Positions 43,832-51,503 of a stretch of 64,000 nt of DNA are shown in pieces. How positions within the stretch are numbered: position 1 is the first letter of the stretch; every line of letters starts with the position of its first letter. The stretch is taken from contig NZ_JACHVQ010000004.1 of assembly GCF_014190805.1 (NCBI RefSeq), positions 272,489-336,488 of the forward strand. The letters run 5' to 3'. Source of the stretch: Flexivirga oryzae (lineage in GTDB: Bacteria > Actinomycetota > Actinomycetes > Actinomycetales > Dermatophilaceae). The translations under genes and the position numbers were made by a program. The notes below the pieces were generated by a model, which saw only the letters and a program-made list of their open reading frames with translations, did no database searches and was not told the DNA's origin.

Positions 43832-45045
43832 GAGGTGGTCTCCAAGCTCAGCAGATGTGCGTCCAGGGTGCCGTATGGCGTGACAGTCGCGATGTCTGCG
43901 ACTGCCGTTTCACCGAACAGGTAGGCGAACTCGACAGATTCGCCGATGGCGAGGCGGTCCGGCCCCGCCTGAACCGCATTGGCGTACGGATGGATCGGGG
44001 TGAAGGCGGCACCGCAACCATCGGGAAGCTCGACGATCGCGGTCGCCAGCTGGCTCAGATCCGGGTAGACGATCGCATCGGGTGCAGCGAGCAGCCGCAC
44101 GGGCGCTGGGTTGCCCTGGAAGGTGGCGACGTATGGCTTCGACCATGCCATACCGGATGAGATCGCCGAGTCGAAGTAGAGCCACCAGATGTTCTCGTCC
44201 TGCGCCGAGATTGCGCGAGCTGTCGGGACCATCCGGGGCCGCTCGTCGCCGCTCGAGAAGAGCGCGTGCAGTTCGGAATAACCGAGCGGTCCGGACTCGG
44301 AGCCCCACCATGCGCCGTTCTGGCCGTCCAGCAGGACCCATTTGCCGAGGTCGTCGATCCACGCCTCGGAGACGACGTGTCCCCTGCCGAAGCCGACATG
44401 CGAGTCGCGGCTGCGCAACGCAAGTCGCCGTGCTGGTATGCCGAGAGCGTTCAACGCCTGCGAGAGGACGATCGAGTACTCGACACAAGCGAACCGGCGG
44501 CCGGCCGCAACTCCTTCGAGAACGTCGGTCGCGTCACCGTTGTCGACGTGGTCGTTGGCATGCTCCCACCGAGTCGTCGTCCACTCGAGAAGTTGGACCG
44601 CGGTCTCCCAGGCGCTCGTCCGTGCTGCTGGGATGAGTGCGCGAAGACCTTCCGCTCGATCCTCTGTGATGGTGTCGAGGACCAGCGGCGGCCCGTAGTC
44701 GACGGACGGCCAGGTGCAGACTGTCCAACGATCGGGCGGAGCGGGTGTCGACATTCGGGCACACAGCTCGGACCAGCCTTCATGCGAGCCGAAAGTCTCT
44801 GCGATAGGGAGCAATTCGGGCTGTCGGAAACCCGCATCTACGGCCGCCACAAGATCGGGCCAACCGTCGCCACCCGACTTCTGGACTCCCAGCGCCACGG
44901 AAGGTGCCCAGAGGTGCGGCCACCACTCGCGATCATGCGCACGAAGGTCCCTCGTGAGAGCCACGAGTTGTGGCCAATCGTCGGTACGGAGGGCGGTCTC
45001 CGCCTTCAGGCGAAGTTCGGCCAAGTCACGGTCAGCGGGGCGCAT
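43828..45045 (-). CDS. Transglutaminase-like domain protein
   Basis: A 405-aa soluble protein. The Cys-His-Asp triad of the transglutaminase/protease core is visible: GRRFACVEYSIVLSQALNAL (Cys), GRGHVVSEAWIDD (His) and KWVLLDGQNGAWW (Asp). The N-terminal 100 residues are helical and unassigned. No signal peptide. Arranged in an operon with the DUF4241 gene, so the two products may act together; the substrate is not known. Confidence 0.8.
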   Translation of the reverse strand: MRPADRDLAELRLKAETALRTDDWPQLVALTRDLRAHDREWWPHLWAPSVALGVQKSGGDGWPDLVAAVDAGFRQPELLPIAETFGSHEGWSELCARMSTPAPPDRWTVCTWPSVDYGPPLVLDTITEDRAEGLRALIPAARTSAWETAVQLLEWTTTRWEHANDHVDNGDATDVLEGVAAGRRFACVEYSIVLSQALNALGIPARRLALRSRDSHVGFGRGHVVSEAWIDDLGKWVLLDGQNGAWWGSESGPLGYSELHALFSSGDERPRMVPTARAISAQDENIWWLYFDSAISSGMAWSKPYVATFQGNPAPVRLLAAPDAIVYPDLSQLATAIVELPDGCGAAFTPIHPYANAVQAGPDRLAIGESVEFAYLFGETAVADIATVTPYGTLDAHLLSLETTS

Positions 45046-45113
45046 CAGTCGGGCACCTGATGTTCGTCCCTTGCACCGATGTCACAGATCAGTTCCCCAC
45101 TCACAAGGGGATT

Positions 45114-45126
45114 ATCACACTGTGAT
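45114..45126. promoter_or_regulatory. Short palindrome in divergent promoter region
   Basis: ATCACA-C-TGTGAT lies in the 130-bp gap between the transglutaminase-like gene and DUF2283. Half-sites resemble CRP half-sites but spacing is 1 instead of 6, so a different regulator or a small hairpin is likelier. Confidence 0.3.
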
Positions 45127-45175
45127 CGAGCGGAAGCGGGGAAGTCAGTCATACGCGCATCCGTGAGCGCGCAGA

Positions 45176-45421
45176 ATGTCGATCATGCGGATCACCTACG
45201 ACGGGAACGCGGACGCGGCGTACATCTATCTCATTGACCGGATCGGGCAGGGCGAGGTCGCGAAGACTTCCGTCGCCGGGCACGGATCGCCGGCTCTGAA
45301 CTCGATCAACCTCGACTTCGACGCCGACGGTCGCCTGCTCGGCATCGAGGTGCTCGGTGCCGGTCGGGCGCTGAAGGAGGAGACCTTGCAGGGTGCGGAA
45401 CGCATCGACCGCAGGCGCTGA
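45176..45421 (+). CDS. DUF2283 family small protein
   Basis: An 81-aa protein beginning MSIMRITYDGNADAAYIYLI with INLDFDADGRLLGIEVLGA, the beta-rich DUF2283 signature. Two ATGs (45176, 45185) are possible; the family start favours the second. It ends 6 bp before the convergent HNH gene stop. Function unknown. Confidence 0.82.
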   Translation: MSIMRITYDGNADAAYIYLIDRIGQGEVAKTSVAGHGSPALNSINLDFDADGRLLGIEVLGAGRALKEETLQGAERIDRRR

Positions 45422-45427
45422 GCTGCT

Positions 45428-46951
45428 TCAGCCGTCGTCGTTTTCGTCGTCGGTTTCCCAGTCGTCGGATGCCCAGTCGTCTGGTGTCGGGTCGGTGCCT
45501 GGTTGATGGTCGGTGTCGGTGTTGGTGTCGCTGCCTGGTTCGGGTCGGCGTTTCTCGCGGTCTTGCTTGTCCTGTTGGTGCCGGATCTGCTGGTCGCGTT
45601 GGGACAGGTTGTGGTCCCAGATGATGGTCATCAGGGTGTGTTCGGGGTGGGAGTCGGTGGGTGGTGGCATGCCTGGTGGTGCCGGTGGCCTGCTGGCTGC
45701 GGTGAGCCCGCCGATCGTGGTGCTCGTGTGTCCGGCGTGGCCGGTGACCTGGTAGTCGGGGTGTTCTTTGGCGTAGTTACACCGGGCGCACAGTCCTTGC
45801 CCGTTGCGCTCACTGGTGGCGCCACCGTCGGTGTGCCTGGTGACGTGGTCGGTGTGCCGCACCGGAGCCGAGCACCAGGGCGTGCGGCAGGTCTGGTCCC
45901 GGAACAGGATCAGCCGGGCCAGCAACCCCGGGTAGCGGCGGGCACGAGACTCCATGCCGATGATGTCGCCAGTGCCGGGGTGGGTGAACAACCGGCGTAG
46001 CCGCGGACCGGTCGGGTCCCCGGTGGCCACCCATTCACGCACCAGGTCCGCCGGGACCGGCCCGTACCCGGGCACGTGCGCGGGCGTGTCGCCCAGCAGC
46101 GTGTCCAGGGGCATGAGCAGGTTCACCGTCACCCCGAACACGTCGTGCGCTTTCGCCCTGCCGGTGACGCGTTCGACCAGGGTGTCGGCCATCACCTGCC
46201 CCCGGTGCACACTGCCGGGGTCTGCCCCGGCGTCGGCGGCGGCTTCACGCGCTGTGGTGACGGCGTCTTCCAGGGCGGTCATGCAGGCCAGGGCGTCCTT
46301 GACCGGTAACAGGGCGGTCAGGTAGGCCATGGTGTCGCCGGCGGGTCGCAGGCTCACCCCACGCCGGGCGTGAGCGGCGCGGCGGCGGGCCGCGACCGCC
46401 TCGGCGGCCACCAGCATCGCTTGCTCCTTCGCCAGGGCGGCCAGGCGGGTGCTGGCGGCGGTGCCGAGGTGGTCGCGGATCCCGGCGTCGACGCCGGATT
46501 GTTGGTCACCGGTCAGGCCGGTGGTTTCCCGCACGATCCGGGTCGCGTCCCACTCACTGATGACCCCGGCGGCCAGCGCGGCCAGGGTGTGCGGCATGTG
46601 CCCCACCAGTGCGTGCGCGAGGTGGACGAACGCGGCACCTTGGTGTGGGGTGCACCGGCGGGCGAACCCGACCTGCGAGCCGACCACCCGGGTCGTGTCC
46701 GCCGGGTCGATCCCGCGCGGGACGTCCCGGGCGGCTTGGGCGTCGTGCACTGCCACGACCGCCCGCGCCTGCCGGGCGGTGATCGCGTTGCGCAACTCGT
46801 CCAGCACCCGTAACTCCTCCACCAGCGCCTCCACGTCGGCGCCGTCACCGGCGGTCAGGGGTGCGTCGAGGCGGTCGTGGAAGGCGCGCACCGCGGCCAC
46901 GTCCAGTACGCCACCGGCGCCCGGCCCGTTGTCCCGCGGTTCCTCGTCCAT
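45428..46951 (-). CDS. DUF222-HNH endonuclease-like protein
   Basis: 507 aa: an N-terminal DUF222 helical region (LRNAITARQARAVVAVHDAQ to about residue 330) and a C-terminal HNH domain (CRTPWCSAPVRHTDHVTRHT, then GGATSERNGQGLCARC), with paired Cys for structural zinc and the His of HNH. A charged, Asp/Thr-rich tail follows. Related to the 13E12 repeat family of actinobacteria, dispersed and often multicopy; biological role unclear, possibly mobile-element derived. The upstream frame extension before ATG 46951 is rejected. Confidence 0.88.
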   Translation of the reverse strand: MDEEPRDNGPGAGGVLDVAAVRAFHDRLDAPLTAGDGADVEALVEELRVLDELRNAITARQARAVVAVHDAQAARDVPRGIDPADTTRVVGSQVGFARRCTPHQGAAFVHLAHALVGHMPHTLAALAAGVISEWDATRIVRETTGLTGDQQSGVDAGIRDHLGTAASTRLAALAKEQAMLVAAEAVAARRRAAHARRGVSLRPAGDTMAYLTALLPVKDALACMTALEDAVTTAREAAADAGADPGSVHRGQVMADTLVERVTGRAKAHDVFGVTVNLLMPLDTLLGDTPAHVPGYGPVPADLVREWVATGDPTGPRLRRLFTHPGTGDIIGMESRARRYPGLLARLILFRDQTCRTPWCSAPVRHTDHVTRHTDGGATSERNGQGLCARCNYAKEHPDYQVTGHAGHTSTTIGGLTAASRPPAPPGMPPPTDSHPEHTLMTIIWDHNLSQRDQQIRHQQDKQDREKRRPEPGSDTNTDTDHQPGTDPTPDDWASDDWETDDENDDG

Positions 46952-47116
46952 GTGTTCGAGTATGTCACGAATACTACTGCAACACAAGCATTTTCGGAAC
47001 AAGTTGTTATCCACATCCCCTGCAAACCGGCTCATCGTCCACAGGTCACGCCAGGGGGATGTGCACAACGGCGTCGGCAGAATGGGTTGTCGGTGGGGCG
47101 GCATACGCTCACGATC
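46952..47116. other. Divergent promoter gap, AT-richer, with a DnaA-box-like motif
   Basis: This 165-bp stretch is more AT-rich than its surroundings (AATACTACTGCAACACAAGC, TTTTCGGAACAAG). TTATCCACA at 47007-47015 is a perfect DnaA-box consensus and GTCCACAGG follows near 47037. It probably holds the promoters of the HNH gene and of the oxidoreductase gene. Confidence 0.5.
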
Positions 47117-48091
47117 ATGAGTGACGCACCGGCTATCGGCATCTGCTTCGACCGCACTTTCCCCGCGTCGGCGGCATCCGACTATGCGCGACGTGCCGAG
47201 GCGGCCGGATTGGAGGAGTTGTGGCTCATCGAGGACTGCTTCTTCACGACGGCACCACCACTCGCCGCCGCAGCACTGGCGAGCACGACGACCCTGCGGG
47301 TCGGTCTCGGCATCCTGCCCGCCGTCGTCAGAACCGCAGCACTCACCGCGATGGAGATCGCGACCCTGGCCAGCATGGCGCCCGGACGCCTCATCGGCGG
47401 CATCGGTCACGGGGTCCAGCCCTGGATGCGGCAGATGGGAGTGCGGCCAGCATCCCCGGTGGCTGCCCTCGAGGAGGTTCTGATCGCTGTGCAGACGCTG
47501 CTGAACGGCGAAACCCTCGACACCACAGGCGAATACGTCACCGCAAAGAACATCACGCTCGAGCATGTCCCGGATCCGACGCCGCCGGTCGTCGCGGGCG
47601 TGCGCGGTCCGAAGTCCCTCGCGATCGCGGGCAGGAGTGCTGACGGTGTCCTGCTCGACTCACCGTGCACGGTCGACTACGTGCTTCGCGCCAAGGAGTT
47701 GTGCGGTCGTGACGTCGATTCTTTCGACTACCGCTGTTTCGCCGTCCTGTGCGTACTGCCCGACCGCCGGGAAGCACGCCGCATCGTCGCGCCAATCCTC
47801 GCGGAGATGGTCGGCTACGGTCACGCCGGTCTCGCCGCATTGGACTTCCACGACGAGTTGCGCGAGTTGACGGAGCGGCACGGCGCGGACTGGGCCGATC
47901 ACGCGCCCGAGGAGTGGTGGTCCCGCATCGGCGCCATCGGCAACGTCGACGATGCGATGGAGTATGTCGGTGCGATGACCGAAGCCGGGGTGCGTGGCAT
48001 CAGCTTCTTCCCTGCCGACGAGCTCGAGATCGCGCATGCTCAGGTGGAGAGGGCCGGCACGATCGCGCGGGAGCTGCGTGCGGGAGGATGA
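47117..48091 (+). CDS. LLM-class (luciferase-like) flavin/F420-dependent oxidoreductase
   Basis: A 324-aa bacterial-luciferase-like TIM barrel: ARRAEAAGLEELWLIEDCFF, TTLRVGLGILPAVVRTAALTA and MAPGRLIGGIGHG, typical of MER/F420-dependent enzymes in actinobacteria. The ATG at 47117 fits the family start. The substrate is unknown. A second LLM gene lies 0.4 kb downstream. Confidence 0.88.
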   Translation: MSDAPAIGICFDRTFPASAASDYARRAEAAGLEELWLIEDCFFTTAPPLAAAALASTTTLRVGLGILPAVVRTAALTAMEIATLASMAPGRLIGGIGHGVQPWMRQMGVRPASPVAALEEVLIAVQTLLNGETLDTTGEYVTAKNITLEHVPDPTPPVVAGVRGPKSLAIAGRSADGVLLDSPCTVDYVLRAKELCGRDVDSFDYRCFAVLCVLPDRREARRIVAPILAEMVGYGHAGLAALDFHDELRELTERHGADWADHAPEEWWSRIGAIGNVDDAMEYVGAMTEAGVRGISFFPADELEIAHAQVERAGTIARELRAGG

Positions 48092-48109
48092 CTCCGAGAG
48101 GAGTGATCG

Positions 48110-48472
48110 ATGGCGCGGAAGATCGATCCGGAGCAGGGTCGAGCGGCGGTGCTGGCGTGGTGCGCCGACCCCAACGTCGGACGTGCGATGCGGGCGATGG
48201 CGGTGCGGTTCAGCCTGCAGGAGCTCGAACTGCAAGCACCGGGACGAAGCGTCGAGGTCCGCGTGCCACCGTACGGAGCGGTCCAGGTGATCGAAGGCCC
48301 AACGCATCGACGCGGCACGCCACCGAATGTCGTTGAGCTCTCTCCAGATTCGTGGTTGAAACTCGTTGTCGGTGACCTCGCCTGGGACGCGGCCGAGGAA
48401 GCCGGACAGGTGTCGGCGTCCGGTTCGCGTGCTGATCTGTCGCCATACCTGCCGCTGCTGCGACGCCCGTAG
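48110..48472 (+). CDS. Sterol carrier family protein (actinobacterial type)
   Basis: A 120-aa protein: MARKIDPEQGRAAVLAW, SVEVRVPPYGAVQVIEGPTH, TPPNVVELSPDSWLKLVVGD. These strands match the SCP2-like small protein commonly found near purF in actinobacteria; purF is 3 kb downstream here. Presumed lipid-binding fold, function unproven. ATG start with GGAG upstream. Confidence 0.75.
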   Translation: MARKIDPEQGRAAVLAWCADPNVGRAMRAMAVRFSLQELELQAPGRSVEVRVPPYGAVQVIEGPTHRRGTPPNVVELSPDSWLKLVVGDLAWDAAEEAGQVSASGSRADLSPYLPLLRRP

Positions 48473-48481
48473 GCTTGAGCT

Positions 48482-49351
48482 ATGCGCGTTGGTATCACGA
48501 TCCTGCCCGAAGAACGCTGGCCCCAAGCCGCACCCAAATGGCGGGCCGCCGAGCAACTCGGTTTCGACCACGCCTGGACCTACGACCACCTGGTGTGGGC
48601 CGGGCTCCCGGACGCGCCGTGGTTCGGTACCACCCCCACGCTGACGGCGGCGGCGATGGTCACATCGACTATCCGTCTCGGCACCTTCGTGACATCACCG
48701 AACTTCCGCCACCCGGTCGCATTCGCACGTGACGTCCTCGCGCTCGACGACATCTCCGGCGGCCGGTTCATCTGCGGCATGGGGCGAGGCGGTGACCTCG
48801 ACTCCGAGTTGCTCGGTGACTCGCCCACCGTCGGGGAGCGCACCGGCAGGTTCGCCGAATTCGCACGGCTGCTCGACAAGGTGCTCACCGAGGATCACGT
48901 CACGTATGACGGAACGTTCTTCTCCGCACGCGACTCGCGGAACGTGCCCGGTTGTGTCCAACAGCCGCGTGTCCCGTTCATCATCGCCGCGAACGCGCCC
49001 AAGGGTATGCGGCTCGCCGCGGAGATGGGTGAAGGATGGGTGACCTACGGCAATCCGACTGGTGGTGAAGAAGATTGGTGGCGTGGCTTGCGTGAGTCCG
49101 GCGCACGGATGACCGAAGTGCTCGAAGCCGCCGGCCGGGACACGACAACCTTCGAGCGACACCTCAACGCGGACGGGCACGGCTCGGTCTACGAGAGTGT
49201 CGACCGCTTCGAGGATGCGATCGGCCGTGCGCAAGAGGCTGGTTTCACCGACCTCATCACGCACTGGCCGCGTCCCGACGCGCCATTCAAAGCAACGGTC
49301 GAGGTGCTGGAAACCGTTGCCGCGCAGGTGCTCCCGAAGCTCCACCGATAG
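48482..49351 (+). CDS. LLM-class F420-dependent oxidoreductase
   Basis: A 289-aa luciferase-like enzyme: AAEQLGFDHAWTYDHLVW, STIRLGTFVTSPNFRHPV, LDDISGGRFICGMGRGGDLD and PFIIAANAPKGMRLAAEMG, the F420-binding barrel signature. It is 9 nt downstream of the sterol-carrier gene and ends at a hairpin. Substrate unknown. Confidence 0.9.
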   Translation: MRVGITILPEERWPQAAPKWRAAEQLGFDHAWTYDHLVWAGLPDAPWFGTTPTLTAAAMVTSTIRLGTFVTSPNFRHPVAFARDVLALDDISGGRFICGMGRGGDLDSELLGDSPTVGERTGRFAEFARLLDKVLTEDHVTYDGTFFSARDSRNVPGCVQQPRVPFIIAANAPKGMRLAAEMGEGWVTYGNPTGGEEDWWRGLRESGARMTEVLEAAGRDTTTFERHLNADGHGSVYESVDRFEDAIGRAQEAGFTDLITHWPRPDAPFKATVEVLETVAAQVLPKLHR

Positions 49352-49369
49352 CAGTCCCGACACTGACTT

Positions 49370-49404
49370 GCCCTTGCGGGCTCGCCCTAATCGACCCGCA
49401 GGGC
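49370..49404. terminator. Hairpin between convergent genes
   Basis: GCCCTTGCGGG (49370-49380) pairs with CCCGCAGGGC (49395-49404), one bulge, 14-nt loop. The loop CTCGCCCTAATCGA echoes the dispersed repeat (CTCGCCCTACTCGA at 3.7 kb), so the terminator may be derived from a repeat copy. Confidence 0.55.
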
Positions 49405-49418
49405 TGGGCGGATCGCGT

Positions 49419-51041
49419 CTAGCGCTTGCTCGGGTCCCAGTGCCGGAATCCTGCGGCGGCAGCTACTGACTCGTCGCGGAAGTAGACCTCGGCCTCGACG
49501 GATTCGTAGTCGGGAGAGTCCGTTCCGTGGAATGTCATCGTGTCGGCATTGCCCTTGAGCCAACCGGCGGGACCGGTGCCGTCGTCGTGAGGTGCCGCAG
49601 AACCTGGGCCGAGCGGACCGTCATCCTCGGACACGTCGACGGCCGATGCAGGCGCAGCGGTTGCGGGCTCGGCGGCTGCGGACTCCGGCTGACCGCCGAA
49701 CGCCTCCAGAGGCAGCGGCGGGGTATCCCAGTCGTCGCCGGTGGAGGCAGCGGGGGTCTTGGCGGCGGGTTCTGGTTCGGTGGCCGGCTCAGGTTCGGGT
49801 TCGGCGACCGGCTCGGGGGTGGGTTCGGCGACTGGCTCGGGAGCGGTGGCTGCGGCCGCTGGTGTCGCCGAGGCGTCGTCGAGCGGCGGGGGTGGGGTGT
49901 CCCAGTGGTCGCCGGTGGAGGCTGGTTGTGCGGGACCTCGATCCGCTCCTCCGCTTCGCTCCTCCGCGACTCGGCCACCGCCGTCTTGAGCGGTGGGGCG
50001 CTCCTCCGCGACTCGGCCACCGTTGTTTTGCGCGGTGGGGGTGTCGTCCAAGGCCGGTGGTGGGGTGTCCCAGTCGTCGCCGGATGGGGCTGGTGCGGCG
50101 GGACCTCGATCCGCTCCTCCGCTTCGCTCCTCCGCGACTGGGCCGCCGATGGCTTGCGCGGTGGGGGTGTCGTCCAAGGCCGGTGGTGGGGTGTCCCAGT
50201 CGTCGCCGGTGGAGGCTGGTGCGGCGGGACCTCGATCCGCTCCTCCGCTTCGCTCCTCCGCGACTCGGCCGCCGCTGGCTTGCGCGGTGGGGGTGTCGTC
50301 CAGAGCGGGTGGCGGGGTGTCCCAGTCGTCGCCGGTGGAGGCTGGTGCGGCGGGACCTCGATCCGCTCCTCCGCTTCGCTCCTCCGCAACTCGGCCACCG
50401 CTGTCTTGCGCGGTGGGGGTGTCGTCCAGAGCGGGTGGCGGGGTGTCCCAGTCGTCGCCGGTGGAGGCTGGTGCGGCGGGACCTCGATCCGCTCCTCCGC
50501 TTCGCTCCTCCGCGACTCGGCCACCGCTGCTTTGCGTGGTGGGGGTGTCGTCCAGAGCGGGCGGGGGTGCGTCCCAGTCGTCGGCGGCGGGTGCGGCCGG
50601 TTGTGCGGGACCTCGATCCGCTCCTCCGCTTCGCTCCTCCGCGACTCGGCCACCGCTGGCTTGCGCGGTGGGGGTGTCGTCCAGAGCGGGCGGGGGAGCG
50701 TCCCAGTCGTCGGCGGCGGGTGCGGCCGGTTGTGCGGGACCTCGATCCGCTCCTCCGCTTCGCTCCTCCGCAACTCGGCCACCGCTGTCATGCGAGGCGG
50801 GACCTCGATCCGCTCCTCCGCTTCGCTCCTCCGCGACTCGGCCACCGCTGTCTTGCTGCGCGGTGGTCTCCTGTGTGGTGCCCTCGATCGCCGCCTCGTC
50901 AGCGGCGCCGACCTTCTGGGCCCCGGTCACGCCGTGAATGCCGACCGAGCCACCCTTCTCGGGGTCACGCAGATACAACCACAGGCCCACCGCGAGCACC
51001 ACGGCGAGCAAGACCAGGATCAGCCAAACCATGTCCAACAC
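49419..51041 (-). CDS. Membrane-anchored repeat protein with C-terminal sunset-like domain
   Basis: 540 aa. One N-terminal TM helix (MVWLILVLLAVVLAVGLWLY) precedes a long disordered stretch with eight copies of VAEERSGGADRGPA alternating with DDWDTPPPALDDTPTAQ units (42 residues per period), then a Pro/Glu-rich spacer, and a C-terminal block (WLKGNADTMTFHGTDSPDY, EAEVYFRDESVAAAAGFRHW) like the small sunset domain of actinobacterial membrane proteins. The VAEERSGGADRGPA parts are translated genomic repeats; the DDWDTPPPALDD parts look native. Reading frame supported by the conserved ends and the TM start. Confidence 0.8.
   Translation of the reverse strand: MLDMVWLILVLLAVVLAVGLWLYLRDPEKGGSVGIHGVTGAQKVGAADEAAIEGTTQETTAQQDSGGRVAEERSGGADRGPASHDSGGRVAEERSGGADRGPAQPAAPAADDWDAPPPALDDTPTAQASGGRVAEERSGGADRGPAQPAAPAADDWDAPPPALDDTPTTQSSGGRVAEERSGGADRGPAAPASTGDDWDTPPPALDDTPTAQDSGGRVAEERSGGADRGPAAPASTGDDWDTPPPALDDTPTAQASGGRVAEERSGGADRGPAAPASTGDDWDTPPPALDDTPTAQAIGGPVAEERSGGADRGPAAPAPSGDDWDTPPPALDDTPTAQNNGGRVAEERPTAQDGGGRVAEERSGGADRGPAQPASTGDHWDTPPPPLDDASATPAAAATAPEPVAEPTPEPVAEPEPEPATEPEPAAKTPAASTGDDWDTPPLPLEAFGGQPESAAAEPATAAPASAVDVSEDDGPLGPGSAAPHDDGTGPAGWLKGNADTMTFHGTDSPDYESVEAEVYFRDESVAAAAGFRHWDPSKR
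49880..50870 (-). repeat. Tandem array of 126-bp units containing the dispersed repeat
   Basis: The block ACCTCGATCCGCTCCTCCGC, followed by TTCGCTCCTCCGCGACTCGG, recurs eight times, at about 49934, 50105, 50228, 50354, 50480, 50611, 50741 and 50799, plus a partial copy near 50000. Central copies are exactly 126 bp apart and nearly identical, which points to recent unequal amplification; flanking copies have diverged in spacing. Confidence 0.9.
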
Positions 51042-51184
51042 CTTCGAACGGGCAAACCGGAACTAGCGCATCACCCTAGCCAGTGGACTGCAGGCAGCGA
51101 GGAACCGTCTACGGGTCGGTAAAATCGACGTCGCCGAGCCGCTCGCGCGAGCGGCGTCATACAGCGGAAGGAACACCGGCTACC

Positions 51185-51469
51185 GTGCTGGACGTGACAG
51201 AGCAGGGCAAACCCGACGAGCAGGACGACGCGCGGGAGCGCGTCGTGCGCTACCCGGTGCGCCGCACGCCCAACTTCCTCCGCTTCATCATCACCGGCGC
51301 CGTGCTCGGTTTCATCGTCGGAGCGATCATCGCCACCTCCGGAGCAGATGCCGACGGCTACTCCGCGCAGACCGGAATCGTGCTCATCGGCGCGATCCTC
51401 GCCGCCGGCGGTGCGCTCCTGGCGGCAATCGTCGCCCTGCTGTTGGAACGCCTCCTCAACCGGCAGTGA
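51185..51469 (+). CDS. Small two-TM membrane protein upstream of purF
   Basis: A 94-aa protein with a charged N-terminus (EQGKPDEQDDARERVVRYPV) and two hydrophobic helices (FLRFIITGAVLGFIVGAIIA and GIVLIGAILAAGGALLAAIV). GTG 51185 is preferred because GGAAGGA lies 9 nt upstream. Located 34 bp before purF, possibly co-transcribed. No function recognised. Confidence 0.75.
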   Translation: MLDVTEQGKPDEQDDARERVVRYPVRRTPNFLRFIITGAVLGFIVGAIIATSGADADGYSAQTGIVLIGAILAAGGALLAAIVALLLERLLNRQ

Positions 51470-51503
51470 CGGAGCACCCTCCCGGACATGACACACTGGT
51501 GTC

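Noticed and set aside
46940..46965. A LexA/SOS box at the HNH gene start (CGAACACATGG on the minus strand)
   Set aside because: Only one half-site matches the CGAAC-N4-GTTCG consensus; the second half is missing.
45428..47566. A 712-codon reading of the HNH gene starting at 47566
   Set aside because: The first 205 codons run through the divergent promoter gap and into the opposite LLM gene; the DUF222 start at 46951 fits the family.
49880..50870. The repeat array as a possible CRISPR
   Set aside because: The units are 126 bp, spacers are near-identical to each other and the array is translated. No cas genes are present in the window.
49527..51122. Three further long frames over the repeat array, two on the plus strand and one on the minus strand
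   Set aside because: A repeat period divisible by three keeps all frames open together. Only the minus-strand frame with the N-terminal TM helix and the C-terminal sunset-like domain has recognisable protein features.
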